Shown one piece after another: positions 24,743 to 35,309 of a DNA stretch of 64,000 bases (positions within the stretch are counted from its first letter, which is position 1; each line of letters begins with the position of its first letter). This stretch comes from Coenobita brevimanus (taxonomy: Eukaryota > Arthropoda > Malacostraca > Decapoda > Coenobitidae): the NCBI GenBank assembly GCA_032717465.1, contig CM064665.1, positions 25,320,588-25,384,587 on the forward strand. Direction: 5' to 3'. A program made the translations under genes and the position numbers. Under the pieces are notes generated by a model, which was given only the letters and a program-made list of their open reading frames with translations, was not told where the DNA came from and ran no database searches.

Positions 24743-25372
24743 TAAAATATTGCCTCCTGATACCGTAAGGGTTACTGGTGATTGCTTCCAACCCCTTCGC
24801 CACCATACATCTCCCTAAACTGGGTTTAATCATCTGGCCGTAACAATACAAAACAGAGAAGACGTTCTGATGATTAATAAGCGTACCCTTTGATTACGAT
24901 GCAACAACAATAAGAAGCTTTGGGTATTGTGACGTCATTCATGGTTTATTCTTAATATCATCGGTAAGCCGTAATCAGTTAGAAGGAGGCCTGTACTGAG
25001 AGTTAGTGATGTATTTAACCTTCTCCTTTTATAAAGACTTCCCCCAGAGCTAAGTAAACTCGTCTGGTAGTAGAAAGAATAAAATATAAATCATGTCATT
25101 GTAGTGACAGGATTGAATTGGATAAAACCTGGCGGCAGCAACAAAGGAAGTATGGAAGATATCTTACCATTGTTAACTCTTATCATTTGGCATTCCTTAC
25201 CAGCAGCCGCCCCAGGCAGAATAAAATGGTCTGGCAGCAACAAGAATAACACAACAGTGCAGTTCTTGATAACCAAGGGGTTAATACAGATCTCTTCTAC
25301 CACATGTTTCTTGTAAACTTTATAAAACCGTCTGGAGGAATAAATCATAAAGTAAAATATATAAAAGCCTGA
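24743..25372 (+). repeat. D-repeat cluster, about five diverged units
   Basis: Cores lie at 24817-24866 (AATCATCTGG), 25047-25092 (GCTAAGTAAACTCGTCTGG then AGAAAGAATAAAATA), 25117-25150 (GGCGGCAGCAAC), 25215-25255 (GGCAGAATAAAATGGTCTGG then CAGCAACAAGAATAA) and 25312-25362 (TATAAAACCGTCTGG). GGGGTTAA-type words lie between them. Spacing of about 95-105 bp in the right part suggests tandem units that have drifted. Confidence 0.6.
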
Positions 25373-26715
25373 GACGGTAAAGGAAGAGACACAGATAGAC
25401 TACGAATAAAAACAAACACATTAAACCCGGGTACGTCTTTGTATTTTTGGTAATCATCAGGCGATTACATATCGCTTTCGTAAGATTTCCCTGGGTAGTG
25501 CGGGTTTAGCAGGGGACTAATAAGCACTTCTGCGTGACCAGCGTTATATTCTAATGTTAACCTACTGCTACACTGGAGAAATAGCAATTTTATGAAAAGT
25601 TTAAACTGAAAAGAGTGTAAAAGGGTCTCTGAAGCTAAAGTTGTTTGGTTGTAGCAAAAGCATAATACTATTTAAGTCCTGGTAGTCAACAGGTAAGGCC
25701 CTGAGGTACTCCTGAGTGTCATTCCACACAAGATGATCCTTGAAGCACTGCGGTACAAGGTAGTGTTCCGAGAGCACTTTTATCCTGCATGAGGTTATGG
25801 TCCCCCCCCAAAGAGCTGTTTGCACGACTGTTATTACAGCAATGTCGCGGCTTTATGCACATTAGGAGCCTCCAGTCCCCGCTTTAGTGGTGATAGAGGG
25901 GAGACGGCTCTATCCGCACATCTTGTACCTGAATCTTTGTTTGGTTTATGAAACAGCAGAAGTAAATGAATGAATGGACGAAGAAGAGAATATCCGACAG
26001 TATTGTCAAAAAATTATGAAACTCAAACGTAATATTCTGACAAGTTTGTTGGACTCTGAAGATCACAATACTGGGTTTCGATAATCATCACTTCACTCAT
26101 CGTCTTGCTGTGCATCGTGATGTGCTGGATCATTATTTATGTCCGTATCTGTAAACTGGGAGGTAACAGTCCTCGTTTCACTGATAAAACAAGGAGGGGA
26201 GAGGGAGCGATTCTCCTTCCTTGCGCTTGAGTCTGTATATCTGACTGCAGAAGAAGTAAATTACAAGTAAATTTATCGCAATGGAGAAGTTGTGAAGTGT
26301 TATGACTATATATATTTTGAATAATTAACCGTCGGTCTGTCAGTAATGTGAAAGGGAGAAGAAATACATTTTTTTAACACTTGAATCTCTATGCCTGGTT
26401 TCAGGGATTTCATGCTTAACACACATCTTATTAATATACAGTCAATATAAGAAATATCGAGACTCCTGCCTCTGATAAAATTCAAACTGACTGCTATTTC
26501 ACAAGATGTTTCAATGAGCCTGGTAATATTGATAGGTTCAATATTTCGTTGGTGCTATAGCAGAATACAGTATACCGGTAATATACATACTCCACAGAAT
26601 TTCAATATTCTCTGTCTGCTGTTTCAAAATGTAAAGCACAGCTAGAACCATTGCAGTAAAAAAAAAAAAAAAAAAAAGTGAAAATAATCCAGAGAAAACA
26701 AGTGCTCCAGAGCTT
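25373..26715. other. Non-coding DNA, no gene seen
   Basis: No repeat or coding signal recognised apart from a 19-base poly-A near 26660. Confidence 0.4.
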
Positions 26716-26719
26716 CCTT

Positions 26720-27110
26720 AACCTGTGAGCCAACTTCCTTTCGAATTTTGTCAATGCACAATTCCATTATCTTCTTCCTACCCCCTTCCAGTTTTCCACT
26801 ATTTCGTACCTCCTCCCCCTATTCTCTTTCCCTTTTCTGCTCCTATCCTCTTTCCGTCACCCAGTTCCCTATGCATTACTTCCATCGTCTGTCACTCTCC
26901 CGGCATTTCTATTCTCTCTTTTTCCCTATTCTCTTCCCTCTGCCCTATTTGTTCCCTCTCTTGTATTTCCTCAGTCTTTATTCCCTCTTCCCTCTCCGTG
27001 TTTCATATTCCCTCTTTCTCACCTTTCATCCTGATTCTGATCCCTCTTCCTCATCCTTATTCCTCTTACCTCCGACTGACTAACTCCATGATCGCCCCGG
27101 CAGCCAGAGG
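26720..27110 (+). repeat. C/T-rich low-complexity tract
   Basis: Irregular CCCTATTCTC and TTTCCCT-like words. Open frames (129 and 111 codons) encode S, F, P and L and reflect composition. Confidence 0.6.
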
Positions 27111-27744
27111 TTAACACAGTACCCTCACAGCAGGACTCACACGCACCCACCCTCACCTGTGGAGCCAAGGAACGCACTACCTCCCAACCCTGTGTCTATC
27201 TTGAGGTGCTCTTTTGGTACGACTCATTAGACTTACCAAAACCTGTTCCTTACCAGATTACTTCTGTTTAGTATATGGCACCATGATATTCCCTCATGTT
27301 TTAAAGCAACTATTAGCACCTACACTTTGTTTTATTCCTGCATATTGTATGGCACATTAATTTTGTCGCTGGTCGTTTGGGAAGTTTTCAGTCATATTAT
27401 ACTTAATTATTCTTTTTCTTGCATATGATGTGGATATTCTCTTTGTCAGCTGAGGGGGCGCTCTGGCACCTTTTCACTAACGGTATTTTTCTGCCCAGCA
27501 TACGATAATATTCTCTTTCATGTTACTCATCCAAGAAGCACTCTAGGCCCGGCCCCTGTGTTGATCTTTAGGCCCTATTTTCGTGGGGTTAGGAAGCGCT
27601 ACTAACATCTATTCCTCGAGGATTTTATATGCTTACTAGCACCTATTCCCAGTGGGATTAGGAGGGATATTAGCAGAACTGACTAGATTTGTGTCTATCA
27701 GTAGCATCAAGACCATTAGGTGAAAAATAAATATGCTATCTATC
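27111..27744. other. Non-coding DNA, no gene seen
   Basis: GGGATTAGGA-type words near 27585-27670 repeat weakly (GGGGTTAGGAAGCGCTACTA versus GGGATTAGGAGGGATATTAG), hinting at a small decayed tandem repeat. Confidence 0.35.
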
Positions 27745-28845
27745 TTCTTATTTCCAGACGTCATAATCCCGTAAGGTGGCTACAAGCAAATCGTCTTCAT
27801 GTCGCCCTCTCCCCCGCCATTTCAGTGCCCTCCCATCAGCTCACACACCCCTCTTTCAAATAACTCTCCACTCCATCCCTCCATCTCATTCTAGGCCTCC
27901 GCCTCCCTCTCCTCCACTCCATCTTACTCACATGCGCCCTCCTAGTGAGACTCTCGCTCTGCATCCTCTCCACGTGGCCAAACCACCTCTGTGTATTTCT
28001 CTTAACGCTTTTTATCACAGCCACATCCACACCACAACGCTCCACCACTTCCTCATATGTCAGTCTGTCTCTCGATGTAACTCCACGTGCTCCTCTTAGG
28101 TAACTCATTTCCAGTGCTCTCACTCATGACATGTGTCCTTCCAATAAGGTCCAAGTTTCACTTCCATACGTTCGAGTTCATATCACAATACTGTCACTCA
28201 ACGACTGTTTTACTTCCATGCTCACTTCCCTAATTAATATCACTGCTTTCAAAGAACCGACAAGCTTTCTTCCTTGTTGTACCCATTCACGGATTTCATC
28301 CTCCAACCTTCCAATCTTACTCATCACACTACCCAAGTACATAAATACACTCACATTCTCTATATCCTTATCAGCCAACCTCATTACATTTAGTGACTGT
28401 TTCTCTCAAAGACCAGAACCTTACTCTTCCCTTCATTCACCTCTCAATTTCATTTCTTCCACACTCTCCCAAACTCAGTCTCTAAGAACTGCAGTTCCCC
28501 TTCTTCATTACTTAACAATGCAGTATCATCTGCGAACAAATACATAGGAAGTTTCCAAAAACTGCATCCTCTCATTAGGGCTGCTCCAACATCCACTGCC
28601 CTACCTTGTATCTCTTTTATAACCCCATCCATAAACAGACTGAACAACCATGGAGACATGACGCATTCCTATTTAAATCCAACATTTAGATAGAAACACT
28701 CCATCAGTTCACTATCCACACTCACTGCAGTCTTAGCACTCTCATACATATTCTTCAGAACATTCAACGATTTCCCATTTACTCCATATAACCTTAATAT
28801 TTTTCATAATCCATGACTATTCACTCTATCCTATGATTTCCTGTC
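27745..28845 (-). mobile_element. R7: RTE-like LINE, 5'-truncated RT and 3' end, heavily decayed
   Basis: Minus-strand copy spanning the same segment as R5. Readable pieces: MSPWLFSLFMDGVIKEIQGR, LFADDTALLSNEEGEL (FADD box intact), YLGSVMSKIGRLEDEI, SYLRGARGVTSRDRLTYEE and QRWFGHVERMQSESLTRRAH, ending in RRRPRMRWRDGVESYLKEG. Frameshifts separate them. The 3' end, GACGTCTGGAAATAAG, is followed on the minus strand by GATAGATAG (27735-27745), a GATA-type tail as in R8. Confidence 0.75.
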
Positions 28846-29530
28846 GTCTCCCCAAATACGAGGCTTTATTATGCTCCCCAGTTGTACTGAATGACAAACA
28901 TGGATGCTGTTGTAGCTGTTGTGGCCCCAGACTCATCGAGACGTGAACCCAGTGGATCGCAGGCTGAATCTGCTCTTTTCTTGCCAACCACCATTTTGCA
29001 TTTGTGGGATTGATAGGAAGCTGAGTGGCGCTTGTCATACTGGTGATACGGCGTGAAGGCGTCCCTCGCCAAAGTAGTCGGAAAATATTCCTTTTCCAAG
29101 AGTAAGACCGGCCAGAGAAGGGAAAGAAATGGATGCGAGATAGAGAAATGGGATAGTCTGTACGGATGTGGGGAAAATTGAAGTAGTTGGGGAAGAATAG
29201 AAAGGTAAACGGCCAGAGTGAAGGTGGGGATTGTGGGATGGAAAGTTGTGAGGAAAGGGAAATGGCGGGGAGGAGAAATGGATGTTGGGAAATGGAAGGA
29301 AAATGGAAGGGAAGGAGAAATGGACAGACTGAGGGTGAGGAGTTGTGGGAAGGAGGAAGGGGTGATCATGCTTTTCTACCCCCAGCAAGTCTTCAGCCCC
29401 CACTGACTTTTCAGTTTCTGCCTATTGCCCCACCTCACACCCTTTATTCTTCCAGTTTCCCTTAAAGGGTCATTGCAAACAGTTTCCAACAATCCGCACT
29501 AAGGGGAAGAAATAAATGAAATATTTTTAC
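28846..29530. other. Non-coding DNA with a G/A-rich patch
   Basis: The word CCCCAGTTGTACTG near 28875 also occurs near 6268, too short to define a family. 29170-29360 is GGAAGG/GGAGAA-rich on the + strand, which creates long but meaningless frames. Confidence 0.4.
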
Positions 29531-29537
29531 TTTCGTT

Positions 29538-30083
29538 TTTTGCTGCAACAGACGGTTTTATTCTGCCTGGGAGTTGCCTACCTTCATGTCAGAAGTTATA
29601 AACCGTCTCAAGTGACCCTCTTAACAGAGCAAAAATCTTCGTTATCTTGTTCTTACCGGAGCCAGACGATTTTATTCAGCTTACGGCTGAGCTCTCCTCA
29701 GCAATTATTAACCCTTATACGAGAGTCCGTTCCTGGGCTAAGCAAAATCGTCTGCAGGCAGCAGGAATACAAAATAGTGAAGATATCAGAGGATTAACTT
29801 GTACACGATGACAGACCACTAGCAAACTAAAGGAACAATAAAGAATTAGCACCAAGCCATATTATGGCTATATGGCACTGTAGAGTTGAAGAAAAATAAT
29901 GACCAAAAAAAAAACACACACGATAATATCAAGAAAAGAGGTAGGAAAAAAGAGCAGAAGAGGACAGACAGTCGCCACTTATGACAAACAGGGATACTAC
30001 TGAAGTATTCTTCCCCTCCCTTCCCCCGAGGGGGGGGGGGCTTGCAAGCTGAATAAAATCGTGTGACGGTAGAAAGAACAAGA
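29538..30083. repeat. D-repeat cluster including a facing pair
   Basis: Minus-oriented cores at 29538-29575 (CAGACGGTTTTATTCTGCC) and 29661-29682 (CCAGACGATTTTATTCAGC). Plus-oriented cores at 29736-29783 (GGCTAAGCAAAATCGTCTG, then CAGGAATACAAAATAGTGAA) and 30046-30083 (GCTGAATAAAATCGTGTG). The 29661 and 29736 units face each other about 55 bp apart, forming a dyad. Confidence 0.65.
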
Positions 30084-30429
30084 GCAATCCGATATTGCAG
30101 ACTCGCCAAGGCTGAACAATCCCCCATTATTCAACACCCCTGCAAAAGATTCCCCCTATTTTTTGTTCTTTTTTATGTAGCAGGAACCATACAAAACACA
30201 TGTCATCACATTTTATTTGACATTTTATTTCATGAACACTTACCAAGTGAAAATGAAATGAAACACAAGTAACATCCTTATTGCACTGACACTTATATAG
30301 CGAACAAACATCTCATTACCCCAAACAAGAATAATGTGAGCATTAGAACATTTTAATTGTATCAATCAAACTGGGGTGTGTAGTAGATCTTATGCAGATG
30401 TTATCTTTCAATTTTTGTGCAAGCACCGT

Positions 30430-30694
30430 AGGCATCTTTTTTTTTTTTTCGAGTTAGAAGGAAAAATTTTGAAAATGCCACTATCCCGCAATCGTAAAGA
30501 ATCCTTTAGAAAATTGCTGGTTCCGGATGATGATCTATATCACCACCAAAGTCTAATGGAATGTTCCTTGGGCCATACCCTACCTCGCCAAAAAATTTCA
30601 GCAAAATCCGTTAATATTTGAGTAATCCAGCTAACAGACAAACATACAAACAAACCAGCGTCGGCCAAAACATAACCTCCATGGCGGAGGTAAT
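30430..30694 (-). mobile_element. M2a: dispersed element, minus copy, interrupting a D unit
   Basis: Read on the minus strand: ACCTCCGCCATGGAGGTTAT, GTTTGTTTGTATGTTTGTCT, GTTAGCTGGATTACTCAAA and GGATTTTGCTGAAATTTTT. The same blocks occur in M2b. Just outside its edge the + strand reads AATAAAATAGTGAAGATT (30693-30710), the second half of a D core, so M2a appears to sit in the middle of a D unit. Confidence 0.55.
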
Positions 30695-30790
30695 AAAATA
30701 GTGAAGATTCCTCACGTCCTGTAGGGGTTGCTTGAGACGGTAAACCCTCTAAGTCCGATGACGCATTTTGCCATTGTATCCCTGCCTCCT

Positions 30791-30944
30791 CCAGACGATT
30801 TTATTCAGTTTAGGAGACACAGTGTTCGACCTGGAGGGGTTGGATAATTATGGCTTCGTTAACCCGTTCAGTAATGTGGGTCTCCTCTCCCATGCTGAAT
30901 AAAATCATCTGTTGACAGCAACACCAAAACATTATAGTGAAGAT
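30791..30944. repeat. D-repeat dyad (facing pair)
   Basis: CCAGACGATTTTATTCAGT at 30791 and CATGCTGAATAAAATCATCTG at 30891 are inverted copies about 80 bp apart, followed by TGACAGCAACACCAAAACAT and AGTGAAGATTTTTTACC. The left unit continues ACACAGTGTTCGACCTGGAG, which recurs at 42235-42255. Confidence 0.7.
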
Positions 30945-30948
30945 TTTT

Positions 30949-31331
30949 TACCTTCGCTAGGAAGTATATGTTTTACCCAGCGTGGGTTTGTCTGTTTGTT
31001 TGTCTGTCTGTCTGTCTGTCTGTTAGCAGGATTACTCAAAAAATTATGAATGGATTTTGATGACATTTTGTGGAAGGGTGGGCCATGCGGCATGGAAGAA
31101 ATGAATAATAATTGGGGCGGATTCGGATCCGGATCCGGAATATCTCACACAATATCTTCAAAAGTTGTATATGAATTTCAAAGAAATGTATAATGATGGG
31201 CAATGGACCAAAAAAGAAGTCATTAAATTTTGGGACGGATCCACATCCGAATCCGGATCAAATATCCACGGATCCGTATCAGCATCCCTTTTCATGGCAA
31301 TGGCACTTACGGAGGTATGCGCCCTCTGAGT
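30949..31331 (+). mobile_element. M2b: dispersed element, plus copy
   Basis: Starts TACCTTCGCTAGGAAGTATA, then GTTTGTCTGTTTGTTTGTCT, GTTAGCAGGATTACTCAAA and GGATTTTGATGACATTTTGT. A run of GGATCCGGATCC-like words follows (31120-31140, 31235-31285), ending ACGGAGGTATGCGCCCTCTG. It lacks an ORF. The layout resembles repeats I have seen in many animal genomes but cannot name. It starts immediately after a D unit's GTGAAGATT. Confidence 0.55.
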
Positions 31332-31392
31332 GTCCCTCCGGTTTACGTCCGTCATCTGAGGGTTAAGCCATACGGGATGAAGGGCCACTTGC

Positions 31393-31440
31393 AAGCTGAA
31401 TAAAATCGTCTGGTGGTGGAAAAGGTAAAATAGTGAAGAT
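31393..31440 (+). repeat. D-repeat unit, closest to consensus
   Basis: GCTGAATAAAATCGTCTGG, then TGGTGGAAAAGGTAAAATAG and TGAAGATTTTT. Confidence 0.65.
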
Positions 31441-31555
31441 TTTTCCAACCAAACGGAAGGATTTATGGAGACTGTTTTAACCCCTTCAGCACGAGAGGAA
31501 TAATTCAGGTGGGGTTATGTGCTTGGTGTGATGGAGAGTTGCAACAGCGTAGAGT

Positions 31556-32010
31556 TGACGATGATGATGGTGGTGGTAGTGATGATGATGGTGGTGGTGG
31601 TGGTGATGGTGATGGTGATGATGAATGATGGTGGTGGTAGTGATGATGGTGGTGGTTGTAGTGATGATGATGGTGGTTGGGGTGGTGCTGGTGATGGTGA
31701 TGATGAATGATGGTGGTGGTAGTGATGATGGTGGTGGTGGTTGTGATGGTGATGATGATGGTGGTGGTGGTAGTGATGATGGTGGTGGTGGTGGTGGTGG
31801 TGGTGGTGGTGGTGGTGATGATGGTGGTGGTGGTGGTGGTGATGGTGGTGGTAGTCGTGATGATGATGGTGGTGGTGCTAGTGATGATGATGATGGTGGT
31901 GGTATGATGATGATGAATAATGATGGTGGTAGTGATGATGGTGGTGGTGGTGGTTGTGGTGGAGGTGGTAATGATGAATGTTGGTGGTGGTAGTGATGAT
32001 GGTGGCTTGT
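31556..32010. repeat. (GGT/GAT)n trinucleotide tract
   Basis: About 450 bp of GGT, GAT and AGT triplets. Long frames of V/M, G/D or P/S/H on both strands are artefacts of the repeat. It ends just before the 5' end of R8. Confidence 0.95.
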
Positions 32011-32178
32011 TAGGTGTGAACTGCGGTGGGGGTAGGGGGGTTTCAAGAATACTCCCCCAGTATCCCTGCTTGTCGTACGAGGCGACTAAAAGGGTTGGTG
32101 GTGGGTTAGTGCCCCACCCCGTAAAAAGAACTAACTAAAAAAGCAAATAAAGCGCCTCGGACCCGGACGGACCATACG

Positions 32179-33279
32179 TTGACGACTAAGGAACGGACAA
32201 AGGACATTCTGAGAGTAGGAACGTGGAATGTGAGAGGAGTGAATGATGAAGTGAAAGAGAGAGAGATTGTCCAGGTGCTTGAGGATGCAAAAGTGGATAT
32301 ATGTGGATTGACTGAAACTAAATGGAAAGGTGAAAGGATGAGAGAATGGGAATACGGTGTAGGTATATGTGCGGGAGTCAGTGAGAATGAGAGGGCAAGA
32401 GAGGGAGTATGTCTGATGATAAGCAAGAAGTGGAAGGAGAATATAAGAGAGTATGGAACAGTGGGTGCAAGGATTGTATGGGTGAGGATGAAAGTAGGTA
32501 TACAAGCATGGGCGATTGTATGTGTATATGCTCCAACAGAGGATCGAGTGGCAAGAGTGAAAGATGAGTTTTGGGCGAGAGTAGAAGCATGTATGGACAA
32601 GTTTGAGAGGAGCGAGAGAGTGCTGTTGATTGGAGACTTGAATGGCAAAGTCAGGGAATGTACGAGTGGATGGAGTGGTTGGTCAGTGGGGTGTGCCAGC
32701 GGAAGTAGATGGGAATGGTAGTGCTTTGGTGGACATCTGTGCTGGTAAGGGGTTGGCAATAGCAACACCTACTTTCGTCATAAGATGATCCACCGGTATA
32801 CATGGAGAGTAATGAGGAGGATGGATGGTGAACTTGTTGAACGAAAGGCAATGATAGACTACGTGTGTGTGGATGAGCGAATGAGAAGACAAGTGTTGGA
32901 TGCAAGGGTGTGGAGAGGGTGGGGGAATGGAGTCTCGGACCATCACTTAGTGATGGCCAAGGTAGAGCTGCAAAGAAAGTGGTTGAGGAGGCGAAGGGGA
33001 AGACAGGAGGAAGCAGCTCCTGTGAGAAGAGTGGAGAAATTGCAAGATAGTGAGAAGAGGACAGAGTATAAGAGCATAGTGGAAGAAAGATTGGGAAGGT
33101 ATGAGCTAGAGCAGATGGAAGGGGTGGAAGACGTATGTAAGATATTCACGGAAGAGATAAGCACAGCGTGTGAGGTGGTTTGTGGAGTGAGGAGGAGATG
33201 CAAGGGTGTGCAAGGGACAGCATGGTGGAATGATGAGGTGAAACGAGCTGTGGAACAAAAAGAAGAAGGCATATGGTGA
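32179..33279 (+). pseudogene. Endonuclease domain of LINE R8 (frameshifted)
   Basis: ATG 32179 opens RVGTWNVRGVNDEVKEREIV, with GLTETKWKGE, VCVYAPTEDR and LLIGDLNGKV before an inserted base near 32655 breaks the frame. A second lesion near 32763 restores it, giving MIHRYTWRVMRRMDGELVER, IDYVCVDERMRR and GVSDHHLVMAKVE, then the basic linker with CKGVQGTAWWNDEVKRAVEQ, until a third indel near 33258. These are the expected APE-family elements (N, E, D-N, SDH). R3 and R9 have the same order. Confidence 0.85.
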
Positions 33280-33493
33280 ATGGTTGGCGAGTAGAGGTAG
33301 GGAGAAGATGAGAGAGAGAAGAGAGAGGTATATGTGAGCAGGAGAAGGGAGGTTAAGAGACTGGTGAAGGAGAGTAAGAAGAAAGTGGATGAAGAGTTTG
33401 GGAGGAATCTGAGTGTGAAATGGAGGAGAGTAAGAAATTGTTTTGGAAGGAGGTAAAGAAAGTAAGGCAGTGTGAAAGGGAAATAGTAGGGGA

Positions 33494-34470
33494 GTGAAAG
33501 ATAGGAATAATAGATTGTTGGTGGAGAAGAGAGAGAAATTGAGGAGATGGAAGGAGCACTTTGAGGATTTGTTGAATGTAGAGAGTGAGAGCAGTGTGAG
33601 TATAAGTGGTTGGGGAATGGCTGGGAGAAGAAGAGATGAGAGGAGGGAGGAAGAGATCAGTAGGTCGGAAGTAGTGGAAGCGATGAAGAAGATTAAGCTG
33701 GGAAAGGCCCCAGGAATTGATGGAGTGTGTGGTGAAATGCTTAGGTATGGGGGTGAGATTGTTGTGGAGTGGATATGGAAGTTGTGTAGATTGGCTTGGG
33801 AAGAGGGAAGGGTTCCAGAGGACTGGAAATCAGGTATAATTGTTCCTCTGTACAAAGGAATAGGAGAGAGAGAGAAGTATGTGGTAACCATAGGGGTATT
33901 TGCCTTCTTAGTGTGACTGGTAAAATATATGGTAGAATACTCATTGATAGGGTTAGGCATATGACAGAGGAGCTAGTTGGAGAAGAACAAGGGGGATTTA
34001 GGAAGGGAAAAGGGTGTGTAGATCAGATATTTGTTCTAAGATGTTTAGTGGAGAAGTATCTAGAGAAGGGAAGGAAAGTGTACGCTGCCTTCATGGACTT
34101 GGAGAAAGCTTATGACAGAATAGATAGGAAAGGTATGTGGAAGGTATTAAGAATATATGGAGTGGAGGGGAAATTGTTGAGTGCTGTGAAGAGTATGTAC
34201 GAGGGAGCTAGGGCTACGGTGCGAGTGGATGGTGAGCTGAGTGAGTTCTTTGATCTCAATGTGGGACTGAAACAGGGGTGTGTAATGTCTCCTTGGCTGT
34301 TTAATATATATATGGATGGGGTCGTAAAGGAGGTACAAGGTAGGGCAGTGGATGTGGGGTGGCCTTAATGAATGAGGGTGAGATTTGGAAGCTTCCGGTG
34401 TTGCTGTTTGCTGATGATACAGTATTGTTGAGTTAAGATGAATGGGAGTTGCAAGGTTTGGTGACTGATT
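33494..34470 (+). pseudogene. Reverse transcriptase core of LINE R8 (frameshifted)
   Basis: The first piece has the RT fingers: GKAPGIDGVCGEMLRYGGEI, EDWKSGIIVPLYKG. After a frame change near 33885 comes LLSVTGKIYGRILIDRVRHM, EEQGGFRKGKGCVDQIFVLR, YAAFMDLEKAYDRIDRKGMW (catalytic D in AFMDLEKAYD) and VGLKQGCVMSPWLFNIYMDG. A deletion near 34360 precedes LPVLLFADDTVLLS, with the FADD active site intact but a stop codon right after it. All palm motifs are recognisable; the protein as encoded cannot be made in one piece. Confidence 0.85.
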
Positions 34471-35187
34471 TTGGGAAAGTGTGTAGAGGAGGAGAAGCTG
34501 AAAGTTAATGTAAACAAAAGTAAAGTTATGGTGTTTGAGAGGAATGAAGTCACAGAGTGTGCAGTGAGGTTGGATGGTGAGGATATGGAGAATGTGAGTG
34601 CATTCAAGTACTTGGGTAGTGTGATGAGTAAGGATGGAACTTTGGGGGATGAAGTACGTGAAAGGGTACAGCAGGGAAGGAAGGTTGTTGGCACACTGAA
34701 AGCAGTGATGAGAAATAGGGAGGCGAGTATGGAAGTTAAGAAGTCACTGCATGATGGTATTGTGATCCCTACCCTGACGTATGGAAGCGAGGCGTGGACC
34801 TTGCAAGAGGGGAACAAGTCAAGAGTGAGAGCAGTGGAAATGAGTTACTTGAGAGGAGCATGTGGAGTGACATGGAGGGACAGGTTGACGAATGAAGAAG
34901 TGAAGGAACGTTGTGGGGTAGATGTGGATGTGGTTGAAAAGATTAGGAGAAATACACTGAGGTGGTTTGGACATGTGGAGAGGATGGAGAATGAAAGACT
35001 GACTAAGAGGGTGTATGTAGGTGAGGTGGAGGGAGGGAGAGGGAGGGGTAGACCGAGGATGAGGTGGAGGGATGGAGTTGAGAGGTATATGAGGGAGGGG
35101 GGGGTGAGTTGGGGGGAGGGGAGTCAAATGGTGGGTGACAGAGTGACTTGGAGGCGTTTTGTCTGCGGCCACCCTTTGCGGGATTAG
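34471..35187 (+). pseudogene. C-terminal domain of LINE R8 (open, 238 codons)
   Basis: Open from 34471 to the stop at 35185-35187. Blocks: KLKVNVNKSKVMVFERNEVT, SAFKYLGSVMSKDGTLGDE, VIPTLTYGSEAWTLQEGNKS, LRGACGVTWRDRLTNEEVKE, NTLRWFGHVERMENERLTKR, GRGRGRPRMRWRDGVERYMR and [11 protein letters not shown]. The ATG at 34471 is not a real start; the piece follows the frameshift after the FADD box. This region is the template for comparing R5, where the same end is locally read in another frame. Confidence 0.85.
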
Positions 35188-35222
35188 GGCGTCGGGCTAT
35201 AGATAGATATAGATAGATAGAT

Positions 35223-35309
35223 CCTTAAACTGTTCCCTGCCCCAGCGAGGAATTGAACCTGGGTCCAGTAGGACTGCAGGCAACCTCTCTACCAATTCTG
35301 CCACCACCT
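35223..35309 (-). mobile_element. SINE S2b: tRNA-like head only, minus strand
   Basis: Reverse complement begins GGTGGCAGAATTGGTAGAGA. Box A is TGGCAGAATTGG and box B is GGTTCAATTCC (reverse of 35239-35249), followed by TCGCTGGGGCAGGGAACAGT and TTAAGGAT. This is the same order as the head of S2a. The body and poly-A tail are missing; the break coincides with the GATA tail of R8. Confidence 0.7.

Larger units (their letters stand above)
32025..35222 (+). mobile_element. R8: near full-length RTE-like LINE with GATA tail
   Basis: About 3.2 kb and the most complete R copy: leader 32025-32178, endonuclease, RT, C-terminal domain, 3' end GCGGGATTAGGGCGTCGGGC and a GATA-type tail to 35222. The leader carries ACTCCCCCAGTATCCCTGC, GTCG/CGAC and GGTGGG/CCCACC stem-loops. 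At least six lesions (frameshifts near 32655, 32763, 33258, 33885, 34360 and 34485, and a TAA in the codon after LLFADDTVLLS) make it inactive. It serves as the reference for the other copies. A truncated SINE S2b lies against the tail. Confidence 0.9.

Noticed and set aside
31486..32046. 186-codon proline/serine/histidine frame and glycine/aspartate or valine/methionine frames
   Set aside because: Products of the (GGT/GAT)n tract on either strand.
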